A DNA stretch of 64,000 nt from Streptomyces flavochromogenes (GTDB lineage Bacteria; Actinomycetota; Actinomycetes; Streptomycetales; Streptomycetaceae): positions 235,338 to 299,337 of the forward strand of contig NZ_JNZO01000008.1 in assembly GCF_000717595.1 (NCBI RefSeq), in the 5' to 3' direction. The notes beneath the pieces are model-generated. The model ran no database searches. It was not told where the DNA came from and saw only the letters and a list, made by a program, of their open reading frames with translations. Made by a program: the position numbers and the translations under genes. How positions within the stretch are numbered: the first letter of the stretch is position 1; each line of letters opens with the position of its first letter. Positions 8,720 through 17,396 of the stretch are shown piece by piece.

Positions 8720-8887
8720 GCCATCCCTCCCCGGTGGTTCGTCACGAACAGTGAGCGGGCCAGGAGGGGGAGCGGTCGAATGTGTCACCGCGAAGGTCGT
8801 ACGAGGGGTCCGGCACCGCCGAGGAGGCCGCCTCGACAGTGCCGATCGCCCGCGGCGGCAGAACCGCCCCCGAGAGCCGGTACGTCG

Positions 8888-9697
8888 TCAGTACGCCCCG
8901 AACGACCAGAAGACGCCCACCTCGTCGTCGGTCACCGCGATCAGACCCAGGTCTTCGAGGAGATCGAGGCCGTTGATGTACTCAGAGGTGAGGAAGCCGT
9001 GGGATCGAGTCCCCTGGAGGCCTGCCGCGAGGAAGTCCGGAGCGGGGGCAGAGGCGGCGGCCGTCGCGTTGGTCCAGTAGCGCGCGGCGGGCCCGTACCG
9101 GTCGAGCAGGGTCCGGGCATCCGTCAGCACGGCGTTCCGGTCCGGGCGGGAGCGGACGGGGGCGTGTTCCGACTGCCATTCCTCGGCCATGACGGCGAGC
9201 GCGGCGACCGCCGCCTCGGCCTCGAGGGCGTACAGGCGACGGCGCAACTCTGCGGAGTCCGGCGGGTCGAAGGGGTACGCGGGCACCGTGTGGCGGGCGG
9301 TGTTGGCGCGGTCCCCGTCCAGTCGTACCCAGCCCCGGGGGTCGGGGACCGACCGATGCAGCACGGCGCGGACGTCGTGCGCCCAGTCCTCGTACCGCCG
9401 CGGGCCGGTGGCGGCGAAGGTGTACGTGGCGCCGAGCAGCCGCAGCGCCGCCGCGTTCCAGGGACAGCGGCGGGAGCGGAACTCTTCCAGAAGACTGCCG
9501 ACGCGACGGGCGAAGGCGTCCTTCGGCTCGCTGGGAAGGCGCCGGAGCCGGTCCAGGGCCCAGCGGACCAGCTCGTCCCCTTCCTCCGCGGCAAGGAGGA
9601 CCGGCCCCTCCAGCAGTGGGGGGTCCGTTCCGTCCCCCAGTGCCTCCAGGTGCGCATCGAGCAGGTCCAGGGCGGGCTGGTCCGCGGATGAGGGCAT
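8888..9697 (-). CDS. Hypothetical protein, alpha-helical
   Basis: 269 residues from the ATG at 9697 (MPSSADQPALDLLDAHLEAL). The open frame extends 35 codons further but without coding character. The protein is Ala/Leu/Arg-rich and largely helical, with repeated leucine-rich segments (LVRWALDRLRRLPSEP, AVAALAVMAEEWQSEH) and no signal peptide. The C terminus contains FLTSEYINGLDLLEDLGLIAV. I do not recognise the family. It faces the pseudogene chimera downstream and is divergent from the secreted protein at 9878. Confidence 0.7.
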   Translation of the reverse strand: MPSSADQPALDLLDAHLEALGDGTDPPLLEGPVLLAAEEGDELVRWALDRLRRLPSEPKDAFARRVGSLLEEFRSRRCPWNAAALRLLGATYTFAATGPRRYEDWAHDVRAVLHRSVPDPRGWVRLDGDRANTARHTVPAYPFDPPDSAELRRRLYALEAEAAVAALAVMAEEWQSEHAPVRSRPDRNAVLTDARTLLDRYGPAARYWTNATAAASAPAPDFLAAGLQGTRSHGFLTSEYINGLDLLEDLGLIAVTDDEVGVFWSFGAY

Positions 9698-9877
9698 TGC
9701 GTCACTGTAGGCCGTCTCTTCCGGATGCTCTGCGGACGAGAGGGAGCAGCGGTGCCGGCGAAGACCAAGGCCGGGCGGGCGCCGATTCTCGTACGGGCTC
9801 ATCCGATAGGTCGGATCTTCCGGTGGTCACGCTGGGCGCGGCAGGGCTGAGGTTATGGATGCGTCACCGGAACATCC

Positions 9878-10399
9878 ATGAACATCAACCGCAGGAGCCC
9901 CTTCATGCGCCCCATCAGAGCAGTCTGTCTCGGAACGGCCACTGCGCTGGTCGGCCTTCTCGCCGGTGCCCCGGTCGCGGCCGCTGCCGCGACCGACGCC
10001 GGTTCGGCCCACGGCAAGGTCATCACACTCACCGGCCGGCTCGCGGAGCAGACGCGCTTCCCCGTCAACCCCGGCGGTGCCCCCGCTCAGGGCGATCGGA
10101 CCGTCTTCCGTTCGATCCTCTTCGACCAGGAGGGCAAGCAGGTCGGCGAGACCGGCGGTACCTGCGACACCACCCGGGTCGACAACGGCGGAGCGGAGGT
10201 GTGCGTCGTGACCTACACCCTTCCGGGCGGCCAGCTCTCGGTGCAGGGGATGGTCTTCGGCATTCTCAACCCGGGCCCTCCCCCTGCGTTCGACAACGGG
10301 ATCACCGGCGGCACCGGGATCTACGACCGGGCTCGGGGTTCCGTCCACGCCGAAACGATCGCTCCGGGCACGAGGCGCTTCACGATCGACCTCGAATGA
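9878..10399 (+). CDS. Secreted allene oxide cyclase/dirigent barrel-like protein
   Basis: 173 residues, or 164 if translation starts at the second Met (MRPIRAV). The N terminus is a Sec signal peptide: basic residues, then ALVGLLAGAPVAAAAA. The mature part is beta-rich, with TLTGRLAEQTRFPVNPGG, SILFDQEGKQVGETGGTC and a C-terminal GGTGIYDRARGSVHAE. This resembles the allene-oxide-cyclase-like barrel fold seen in many secreted Streptomyces proteins. GTGIYDxARG is typical of that fold. No enzymatic activity can be inferred. A hairpin follows the stop codon. Confidence 0.75.
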   Translation: MNINRRSPFMRPIRAVCLGTATALVGLLAGAPVAAAAATDAGSAHGKVITLTGRLAEQTRFPVNPGGAPAQGDRTVFRSILFDQEGKQVGETGGTCDTTRVDNGGAEVCVVTYTLPGGQLSVQGMVFGILNPGPPPAFDNGITGGTGIYDRARGSVHAETIAPGTRRFTIDLE

Positions 10400-10406
10400 A
10401 ACACGG

Positions 10407-10434
10407 GTGCCACCAGGTCCGTTCAGGGTGGCAC
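10407..10434. terminator. Hairpin after the secreted barrel protein
   Basis: Eight-base perfect arms GTGCCACC (10407-10414) and GGTGGCAC (10427-10434) with a 12-base loop, starting eight bases past the stop codon. There is no U-tract, which is common for high-GC actinobacterial terminators. Confidence 0.6.
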
Positions 10435-10938
10435 GGTCACTGACACGCCGTGGTGGTGAGCTTGTCTCCTCGCGCGCCTGTGGCCTCCCGTGGGGAGCCG
10501 GGAGGCGGGCGCGGCCATCGACTGCCGCGGACGACGCGGAGCACGGCCGGCGGCCGGGTCCGCGGGGGAGCGGTGCGGAGGGCCGCTTGCAGGTCACCCT
10601 GCCACCGGGCCGGTCGGGTACGCCAGAGTCGTGCACGAACCGGCCTCCGCCACGGGTGTCAGGGGCGAGCGGCGGTCGTCGGGCCCGTGGTCGTCGTACG
10701 AACCGTTCGTGGATGTCACCGCGGGTCTACGAGCGCGGTGAACGTACACACGACGGACGTCCCTGCGGTTGGCGGACTCCATGCCGGGGAGCCGGTGATG
10801 AGCCGGCCTCCGCCGGATCCGCCGGTTGGACCCGCTGGCCTGCACTGACGCGCGGTCGATGTTCAAGAGCACCCACTGAGCCCGCCGCGCCAGGGAAATC
10901 GCCTCGTCAGCCACCACCATGGCGGGTACGTTCACCCT
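10435..10938. other. Gene-free stretch
   Basis: About 500 bases between the terminator hairpin and the zinc-ribbon gene. Open frames exist on both strands because of the high GC content. None has a ribosome binding site, consistent third-position bias or recognisable motifs. I see nothing else in it apart from the likely promoter of the next gene at its right end. Confidence 0.5.
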
Positions 10939-11301
10939 GTGTGTCTCTACGCCGAGAAGTCCTACAAGCTGCATCACGTGTGCGTGCCCTGCCGCGTCGC
11001 GTTCAAGCGACACCCGGGACCCGGCGGGCACCGATGCCCCTGTTGCTCCGGGCCGATGGTCTGTGCCGGCCATGACTTTGCGGCACCGCGGCGCCGGGAC
11101 GTCAAGGCGTGGACCGTCGTGGGAGTCGTGCTGGACGCCGGGCTGCGCTACGAGGGCCGCGAAACCTGTGGCTGCGGGAAGGACCCCGCGTTTCGACCCC
11201 GTACCCGGGCCCAGGTGCGAGAACGCCGCATCGCAGCGGCACGAACCGGGGCACCGCTCGCCGACGTGCTGGGACGCGTGGATCCGCAGAATCCCGCTTG
11301 A
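10939..11301 (+). CDS. Small zinc-ribbon protein
   Basis: 120 residues beginning MCLYAEKSYKLHHVCVPC. It has paired cysteines: CVPC at about residues 15-18, CPCC at about 33-36, and CGCG at about 77-80. This is the pattern of a small zinc-ribbon protein widespread in Streptomyces. Some database entries wrongly label such proteins as deoxyxylulose-phosphate synthase, and there is no synthase domain here. The GTG start lacks a clear ribosome binding site. A TACGTT hexamer ends six bases before it, so a leaderless transcript is possible. Confidence 0.75.
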   Translation: MCLYAEKSYKLHHVCVPCRVAFKRHPGPGGHRCPCCSGPMVCAGHDFAAPRRRDVKAWTVVGVVLDAGLRYEGRETCGCGKDPAFRPRTRAQVRERRIAAARTGAPLADVLGRVDPQNPA

Positions 11302-11432
11302 GCCGCCCGGTGAAGCTGCGCGTCGCATGATCCGCCGTGCCGTTCCGCTCCGGGCCGGCGCCGACCCGGAGACCTCGTCACGACCGGCGCCGCCCCCTTC
11401 GCGCGCAGGCCCGAGTATGGGACGGTGAAGAC

Positions 11433-12377
11433 ATGCCCATCCCCGTGATCCTCGACTGCGATCCCGGTCATGACGACGCCTTCAACATCCTGCTGGCCGC
11501 CGCGCACCCCGCCATCGAGCTGCTCGCCATCACCACCGTCGCGGGCAACCAGACCCTGGAGAAGACCACGCTCAACGCCCGCCGGGTGTGTGCGGTCGCC
11601 GGGATCCGGGGCGTACCGATCGCGGCGGGAAGGGAGCGACCGCTCCACGGGCCGATCCGGGTCGCCGAGAACATCCACGGCACCTCCGGCCTGGACGGGC
11701 CCGGCTTCGGAGAGAGCGAGCCTGAGGTACCGCAGGACCCGCGTGACGCACTCACCGTCATGCGGGAGACCCTGCTCGCCTCCCCGGCGCCGGTGACGCT
11801 GGTGCCGACCGGACCGCTCACCAACATCGCGGTCCTCCTGCTCGCCCACCCCGAGCTCGCGTCGCGGATCGAGCGGATCGTGCTCATGGGCGGCTCGACG
11901 GAGCGCGGCAACACCACGCCCGCGGCCGAATTCAACATCCTCTGCGACCCGGAAGCCGCGGACATCGTCTTCCGCAGCGGGCTGCCGGTGACGATGTTCG
12001 GTCTCAACGCCACCCACCAGGTGCGGGCCACCCCCGAGGTGGTCGCCCGGATCGCCGGGCTCGGCACCCCGCTGAGCGGGCTCTGCGTCGACCTTCTCAC
12101 CTACTTCGCGTCCACCTACCGCGAGGTCTACGGCTTCGACGCGCCGCCGCTGCACGACCCGCTCACCGTGGCCCACCTGATCAACCCCTCACTGGTCAGC
12201 CTGGTGCGGGCGGCGGTGACGGTGGAGCTGACCGGCACCCACACACGGGGCGCGACGGTGGTGGACCTGCACGGTGTGACCGGCAGGCCGGCCGTCACCG
12301 AGGTCGGGATGGAGGTCGACACGGACGGGTTCTGGGAGCTGATCGTGGAGGCCGTGCGGGTGCTTGGCAGCAGGTGA
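11433..12377 (+). CDS. Inosine-uridine type nucleoside hydrolase
   Basis: 314 residues. The N terminus VILDCDPGHDDAFNILLA carries the calcium-binding D-x-D-P-G-x-D-D signature. Further family motifs follow: ENIHGTSGLDG (usually G-x-x-G-L-D-G), GPLTNIA, and PLHDPLTVAHL containing the C-terminal His-Asp pair. These enzymes hydrolyse the N-glycosidic bond of purine or pyrimidine ribonucleosides for salvage. Length and motifs indicate an intact enzyme, while substrate preference is not readable. The start is the ATG at 11433 rather than the longer open frame, because MPIPVILDCDP is the standard family start. Confidence 0.92.
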   Translation: MPIPVILDCDPGHDDAFNILLAAAHPAIELLAITTVAGNQTLEKTTLNARRVCAVAGIRGVPIAAGRERPLHGPIRVAENIHGTSGLDGPGFGESEPEVPQDPRDALTVMRETLLASPAPVTLVPTGPLTNIAVLLLAHPELASRIERIVLMGGSTERGNTTPAAEFNILCDPEAADIVFRSGLPVTMFGLNATHQVRATPEVVARIAGLGTPLSGLCVDLLTYFASTYREVYGFDAPPLHDPLTVAHLINPSLVSLVRAAVTVELTGTHTRGATVVDLHGVTGRPAVTEVGMEVDTDGFWELIVEAVRVLGSR

Positions 12378-12567
12378 AGGTACGAACCTCTGCGGGCGTT
12401 CCGCCGCAGGGCCGTGACCGCTGTACACCCGCCTTCGGACAGGTCGCCGGAGCGAGTCCCGCGGCCCTCTGTCACTTCTGCCGTCGTCGACCGCCCGTAC
12501 CCCCGGGGACCGTCAACGACGAGCATCCCAACCAGCACGGGCGGTTTGGGGATGGCGCCCACACGGC

Positions 12568-14532
12568 TCAGCTCACGAGATCGGGCGCACGCAACATCTC
12601 GGGCGGGATGCCCCACGCGTCGACGAGGTCGACCGCGAGGGGCCGGACCTTGCGGCAGAGGTCGTTCACCTCACGGCTGATCGCCTTGGAACGCTGCACG
12701 GTCAGTCGACCGTGCTCCATGAACCAGGCCCGGTCCGCTTCGATCGTCGACAGGGCGAACAGGTCGCACAGCAATGCCAGCGCGACCTTCTCGTCGCCCT
12801 CGGGCATGGCGCGTACCTTGTCGACGAAGGCCTCCGTCACCAGCCGTTCGACGTGGGCGCGGGCGAGCGCGACGACGTGGTCCTGCACCTGTGAGAAGAC
12901 GACACCGGGATCGCGCTTCTGGTCGATCCCGCGTTTGATCCGGCGGGCCAGGCCGGCCAGCATGTGCTCCTCCCGGAAGCGGACCATGGCGAGCTGGTAC
13001 TCCGAGTCGAGGAGACCGGCTTCGCGGTCCCACTCGTCGCCGCCGGGCAGCAGGTCGCGTACTCGCTCGAGCATCTTGTGTACGGAGGCCCGCTCGAGGA
13101 GCGTCTCGAGAGCGAGGCCGGTGACGTAGCGGACCATGCCGGCCTGGTCGAGGTCCTCGAACGCGCTCGCCTGATCGGTGAGCAGTCCCTTGGCGACGAG
13201 CTGCAGCAGGACGTGGTTGTCGCCCTCGAAGGTGGTGAAGACATCGCTGTCGCCCTTGAGCGCGGCGAACCGGTTGACGGTGAGATAGCCGGCGCCGCCG
13301 CACGCCTCGCGGCACTCCTGGACGACCCGGGTGGCGTGCCAGGTGGCGAGCGCCTTCATGCCCGCGGCCCGCGACTCGAGCCGACGCCGCGCCCCCGCGT
13401 CGTCCGCGATGCCGGAGAACACGTCGTGCAGGTGCGAGCGGACGACGTCCTGCGCGAAGTGCAGCGCGTAGGTCCGGGCGATCAGCGGCAACAACCGGCG
13501 CTGATGCAGGCCGTAATCGAGCAGCACCTGCTCCTCGGCGTCAGGGGCCGCCTCGAACTGCCGCCGCCGTACGGCGTACTTGGTGGCGACCGCCAGGGCG
13601 ACCTTGGAGACGCTGATTCCGGCGCCGCCGACGCTGACCCTGCCCTGCACGAGCGTGCCGAGCATGGTGAAGAACCGCCGGTGGGGGTTGTCGATCGAGC
13701 TCTCGTAGACGCCTTCCGGGCTGACGTCGGCGAACCTGTCGAGCAGCGCCTCGCGCGGCACCCGCACCTCGTCGAACCAGATGCGGCCGTTGTCCACGCC
13801 GTTGAGCCCCATCTTGCGGCCGTCGTCCTCGATGCGGACGCCTGGCGCCGGTGCGCCGCCGACCCGGACGGGCACGACGAAGGCGTGCACGCCGTGGGAC
13901 TTCCCGGCCACTTCCAGCTGGGCGAAGACGACCGCCAGTTCTGCGTGGCGGGCCGCGTTGCCGATGTAGTCCTTACGCGCCTGATCATCGGGGGTGGTGA
14001 GGACGAACTCCTGATGTGCGGCGTCGTACCGTGCGACGGTGCCGAGGGCCTGGACGTTGGAGCCGTGCCCTGTCTCGGTCATCGCGAAGCAGCCCATCAG
14101 CTCGCCGCTGATCAGGCCCGGCAGATAGGCGTCGTGGTGGCGTTCGGTGCCGAGATGCAGGATCGCGCCGCCGAAGAGACCGAACTGCACACCGACCTTC
14201 ACCAGGACCGACAGGTCACCGAAGGCCAGCGTCTCGAACGCGGCGATCGAGGCCCCGACGTCGCCGCCACCGCCGTACGCGGCCGGGAAACCCATGCCGG
14301 TCTGGCCCGTCGCGGCCATCCCGACCACGACCTCACGCACCCGATCGCGGAACGCGTCGATGTCGAGTTCCTCAGCCTCTTCGAAGAGGGAGGCGTACGT
14401 CGTCAGGTTGGTCCGGACGAGGTCGCGGATCTCGGCGTACTCGCCGTCGAGCACCGCGGACAGTGCCCGGACGTCGATGTCGGGCTGTACGTAGCCGGTC
14501 GTCGCGGTGGTGGATGTGTTGTCGTGGGCCAT
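12568..14532 (-). CDS. Acyl-CoA oxidase/dehydrogenase family flavoenzyme
   Basis: 654 residues, the length of acyl-CoA oxidases rather than the roughly 380-residue dehydrogenases. FAD-binding middle-domain motifs include CFAMTETGHGSNVQ, followed by the beta-domain (KMGLNGVDNGRIWFDEVRVPRE). The helical C-terminal domain has EACGGAGYLTVNR and TFEGDNHVLLQLVAKGLL, whose Glu is the expected catalytic base. The predicted reaction is alpha,beta-desaturation of acyl-CoA with FAD, reoxidised by oxygen to give hydrogen peroxide. No signal peptide is present. The gene stands alone; beta-oxidation partners are not nearby. Confidence 0.9.
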   Translation of the reverse strand: MAHDNTSTTATTGYVQPDIDVRALSAVLDGEYAEIRDLVRTNLTTYASLFEEAEELDIDAFRDRVREVVVGMAATGQTGMGFPAAYGGGGDVGASIAAFETLAFGDLSVLVKVGVQFGLFGGAILHLGTERHHDAYLPGLISGELMGCFAMTETGHGSNVQALGTVARYDAAHQEFVLTTPDDQARKDYIGNAARHAELAVVFAQLEVAGKSHGVHAFVVPVRVGGAPAPGVRIEDDGRKMGLNGVDNGRIWFDEVRVPREALLDRFADVSPEGVYESSIDNPHRRFFTMLGTLVQGRVSVGGAGISVSKVALAVATKYAVRRRQFEAAPDAEEQVLLDYGLHQRRLLPLIARTYALHFAQDVVRSHLHDVFSGIADDAGARRRLESRAAGMKALATWHATRVVQECREACGGAGYLTVNRFAALKGDSDVFTTFEGDNHVLLQLVAKGLLTDQASAFEDLDQAGMVRYVTGLALETLLERASVHKMLERVRDLLPGGDEWDREAGLLDSEYQLAMVRFREEHMLAGLARRIKRGIDQKRDPGVVFSQVQDHVVALARAHVERLVTEAFVDKVRAMPEGDEKVALALLCDLFALSTIEADRAWFMEHGRLTVQRSKAISREVNDLCRKVRPLAVDLVDAWGIPPEMLRAPDLVS

Positions 14533-14713
14533 GCGGCTTGGCTACCCCGCCGCGGAAGGATCAACCAGCCCGTCGATCTCCGCCCGGCCACGGCCGACGT
14601 GCTCACCAGGGCCCGAATGCGCCCGGCTGCCACGTCCCGGTTCCCGACCTCGCCCCTGAGGATGCCCGCGGAAATCGTCGGCCCCTCGTTCCCTCAGGAG
14701 CCGGTCAGCGCCG

Positions 14714-15154
14714 TTACGCACGCCGTTGCGCGGCGGCGGTCGGGAGGCGTTCGACGACCTCGTCGCCCAGGCGTTCGAACTCGGCCCTGAGGAAGGGTGT
14801 GGCGAGCCTCGCCAGCCCCTTGAACCGCAGTGACGCCCGGTAGGTCAACCGGGTGAGCGAGGCGGACTCGGCCTTGAAACCAAGGTCGTCCGTTGCGGTG
14901 ACCGTCTTGTTCTCCCCGACGAACATCAGACGGGAGGGCTCGCGCGTCACCAGCCGGTACTCGAGACGGGTGGTGCGGCCACGAAAGCGCGAGGTGTTGC
15001 GCCACCGCGCCCCGGGCAGCACCGGCCCCTCGTCCAGACGTACACAGCGCACGGTCCCGGGATCCCACTCCTCCGTGCGGCTGAAGTCCTCCAGATACGT
15101 GACGAGCTCGTCGAGCGGCAGCCCGACGACGAAGCTCCGTTCCACCGTGATCAC
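14714..15154 (-). CDS. SRPBCC (START-like) family protein
   Basis: 146 residues from the GTG at 15154, with GGAGG eight bases upstream. Typical polyketide-cyclase/START-like opening VITVERSFVVGLPLDELVTYLEDF, then EEWDPGTVRCVRLDEGP and a C-terminal amphipathic helix (FKGLARLATPFLRAEFERLG). The fold binds hydrophobic ligands. Stand-alone actinobacterial members rarely have known substrates. It lies just downstream of, and in the same direction as, the FAD oxidoreductase at 15286-16542 with about 130 bp between, so the two could share a transcript. Confidence 0.82.
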   Translation of the reverse strand: MITVERSFVVGLPLDELVTYLEDFSRTEEWDPGTVRCVRLDEGPVLPGARWRNTSRFRGRTTRLEYRLVTREPSRLMFVGENKTVTATDDLGFKAESASLTRLTYRASLRFKGLARLATPFLRAEFERLGDEVVERLPTAAAQRRA

Positions 15155-15285
15155 CGTGCCGACCTCCGTCTTCTCCTGACCGGACGAGCGCTTGCGGCGC
15201 AAACCCGCCTCGATTGACTTCCCGGTCCGGGGCAGCGACGGATGCACCCCTGTCGATCGTGCGCCGAGCCGAGAAGCCTCGGAGG

Positions 15286-16542
15286 TCAAGATCGGGCGCC
15301 GTCTCTCCTGTCGGCCAGGACCTCTCGCGCGGCCCGGGTGCCCGAGGCGAGAGCGCCTTGAAGGGAACCCGTGGCGCGGTGGTCACCGCATACGTACCGG
15401 CCCGGTGCGACGCGAGTGGTCAGCGACAGGGGGTGGGGGGCGGGCATCGCGGGCAGGGCGTCATGAACGGTGACCCGGTGGACGAGGTCCCACGAGCCCG
15501 CGTCCGTGTCGTACACCTCGCTCAGAGCACGTACGACGGCGGTCACGGCCTGGTCATCGGGCGCACCGAGGATCGAGGTGGACACCAGTGCCCTGCCGTC
15601 GGGGGAGTAGTGAGGGTGGACGGCGGTGAGGACGCAGCTGTTGAGGAACCGGCGTTGTGAGTCGATGACGAGGACGGGCTCGGACAGGGGCGGATCTGCG
15701 GGTGCGTGGTAGAGCGTGGTGACGGTCCGTCCCCGCGGTACGGCGAGCCCCGGAAGGAGTTCGGCGGCGGCCCGTTGTCCGGTCGCGACGACGACGACGG
15801 GGGAGCGGACCTCGGCGCCGTCGGTGAGCGTCACCCCATGCGGATTGAGGGCGGCCACGGGGGTCTCGGTCCGCAGCACGTCCGGGGGAAGTCGGGAGGC
15901 CAGTTGAGCGGGGACGGCACCGATGCCGTCGGCGGGGAGGCACAGCGTGCCGCGCAGCATGGTGCGCCACACGAGATGGAAGAAGCGGGCCGACGTCTCC
16001 AGGTCGTCCTCGAGGAAGACTCCGGAGAGGAAGGGCCGGAAGAACGTCTCCACGAAGTCGGCGGACACCCCGGCGTCGGCCAGGGCTGTGAGGGTCGTGC
16101 CGTCGGGGCGCGCACGCAGCCGGGCGGCCGGTGCGAGCACGTCATGTGCCGTCAGCGCACCGAGGGCAAGCAGGTCACGGCCGGATGCCAGCCGTCCGGG
16201 CAGGAGGTCACCGCTCTCGCGGAAGCGCCGACTGGGATCGGTGAACCGGCGCATCCCGTCCTCGGTGTACACGAGGACGCCGGGCGTGAACGGCCGCAGC
16301 CGCAGCGCCCGCAGGTCGAGGCGGCGCTTCACTTGCGGGTACGCCGTGTTGAAGACCTGGAATCCTCGATCGACGGTGAAACCCGCGACCCGGTCGGTAC
16401 GCATCCGCCCGCCCACGGTGTCGTCGGCTTCCAGCAGCCGCACACGCAACCCGCCGGCGGACAGGTCCGTAGCGCAGGCGAGCCCGGCGGCCCCGGCGCC
16501 GACGACCGTCACGTCGTAGGGCTTGTCGTCCGTCGTCGCCAT
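15286..16542 (-). CDS. FAD-dependent amine/protoporphyrinogen oxidase-like protein
   Basis: 418 residues from the ATG at 16542. The dinucleotide fold VTVVGAGAAGLACATDLSAG is at residues 10-30, followed by the acidic ribose-binding Glu in RLLEADDTVGGRMRTD. The C-terminal FAD motif is GRYVCGDHRATGSLQGALAS. This is the flavin amine oxidase/phytoene-desaturase-like superfamily, and the substrate is unknown. A tandem heptamer (GACGAGG units) sits immediately upstream, in the leader. Start alternatives are a GTG four codons upstream or this ATG. The frame further upstream has no coding character. Confidence 0.87.
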   Translation of the reverse strand: MATTDDKPYDVTVVGAGAAGLACATDLSAGGLRVRLLEADDTVGGRMRTDRVAGFTVDRGFQVFNTAYPQVKRRLDLRALRLRPFTPGVLVYTEDGMRRFTDPSRRFRESGDLLPGRLASGRDLLALGALTAHDVLAPAARLRARPDGTTLTALADAGVSADFVETFFRPFLSGVFLEDDLETSARFFHLVWRTMLRGTLCLPADGIGAVPAQLASRLPPDVLRTETPVAALNPHGVTLTDGAEVRSPVVVVATGQRAAAELLPGLAVPRGRTVTTLYHAPADPPLSEPVLVIDSQRRFLNSCVLTAVHPHYSPDGRALVSTSILGAPDDQAVTAVVRALSEVYDTDAGSWDLVHRVTVHDALPAMPAPHPLSLTTRVAPGRYVCGDHRATGSLQGALASGTRAAREVLADRRDGARS

Positions 16543-16555
16543 GCCGACCGTCACT

Positions 16556-16585
16556 CCTCGTCCCTCGTCCCTCGTCCCTCGTCCC
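16556..16585. repeat. Tandem heptamer repeat (TCCCTCG)
   Basis: Three exact TCCCTCG units at 16561-16581, flanked by partial copies on both sides. On the minus strand they read CGAGGGA and lie just upstream of the oxidoreductase start codon, so they contain several Shine-Dalgarno-like GAGG cores. Confidence 0.9.
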
Positions 16586-16714
16586 GGGTTCCGCCGGCCG
16601 TCCAGGACCGTCCCGGGGCCCGCCACGTTACGCGGGGAGGGCCGCCGCCGAACCGGGGCGCGCCGCACCGACCGCTGTCGTCGGAGAGGTCCTCGCGCCG
16701 GTCCGCCGGGTCCG

Positions 16715-17287
16715 TCAGTGCAGGTCGAGTCGCATCAGGACCCGGGGGTGACCGGCCAGCACCGAAGTGGTGTCGGCGGCGTGGGTGAACCCGGCGCGTT
16801 CGAAGTTCTTCCGGATCCCGGCGTACGCCATCGTCATGTCGACCCTGGCGTCGCCGTTGTCGACCGGGTACGCCTCGATCGCCGGTGCGCCGTGGCTGCG
16901 GGCGAACTCGACCGCGCCGGCGATCAGGGCGTGCGAGATTCCCTTCTTGCGATGCCCGGGGCGCACGCGGATGCACCACAGCGACCAGACCGGCAGCTCG
17001 TCGACGTGCGGGATCTTGCGGCTGTGCGCGAAGGAGGTGGCCGAGCGCGGTGCCACGGCGGCCCATCCGACCGGTTCGTCACCGTCGTAGGCGAGCACCC
17101 CCGGAGGGGTTGCCGCCCGGCACAGCTCGGCCACGTACTCACCGCGGGCGGGTCCACGGAGCTCGTTGTTGAGCTTGGACGGGATCCGGTAGCTCAGGCA
17201 CCAGCACACGTTGGCCCCGGGCGACTTCGGGCCGACCAGGGTGCGTACATCCTCGAAGACCGAAGCCGGGCGAACCACGATGGTCAT
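16715..17287 (-). CDS. GNAT family N-acetyltransferase
   Basis: 190 residues. The acetyl-CoA-binding signature is visible as VRPGHRKKGISHALIAGAV (the R/Q-x-x-G-x-G/A motif A), preceded by the beta-strand SLWCIRV. A central cysteine-rich segment (GANVCWCLSYRIPSKLNNE) and the C-terminal GFTHAADTTSVLAGHPRVLM match an actinobacterial GNAT subgroup. The acceptor substrate is unknown. It is cytoplasmic and divergent from the regulator at 17397 with about 110 bp between. Confidence 0.87.
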   Translation of the reverse strand: MTIVVRPASVFEDVRTLVGPKSPGANVCWCLSYRIPSKLNNELRGPARGEYVAELCRAATPPGVLAYDGDEPVGWAAVAPRSATSFAHSRKIPHVDELPVWSLWCIRVRPGHRKKGISHALIAGAVEFARSHGAPAIEAYPVDNGDARVDMTMAYAGIRKNFERAGFTHAADTTSVLAGHPRVLMRLDLH

Positions 17288-17348
17288 GGCACCACGATGT
17301 CACGCAGACGGTTCCCCTGGGGCCGTGCCGGTCACCCACGAGATTCAG

Positions 17349-17395
17349 CGACAGATATTACTGTCGACACTCTCTCTCGACAGCTAAACTTGTCG
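17349..17395. promoter_or_regulatory. Tandem palindromic operators over a probable leaderless promoter
   Basis: Two 18-bp palindromes of the form CGACAG-N6-CTGTCG. The first, at 17349-17366, is perfect. The second, at 17378-17395, has one arm mismatch (TTGTCG). Their centres are 29 bp apart. A TAAACT hexamer at 17385-17390 and a TCGACA at 17364-17369 could be the -10 and -35 elements. The expected transcription start coincides with the ATG at 17397, so the operators overlap the whole core promoter and the mRNA is probably leaderless. Confidence 0.65.
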
Positions 17396-17396
17396 C

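Noticed and set aside
10939..11301. Deoxyxylulose-5-phosphate synthase label sometimes given to this type of protein
   Set aside because: The protein is a 120-residue zinc ribbon and has no thiamine-diphosphate enzyme domains.
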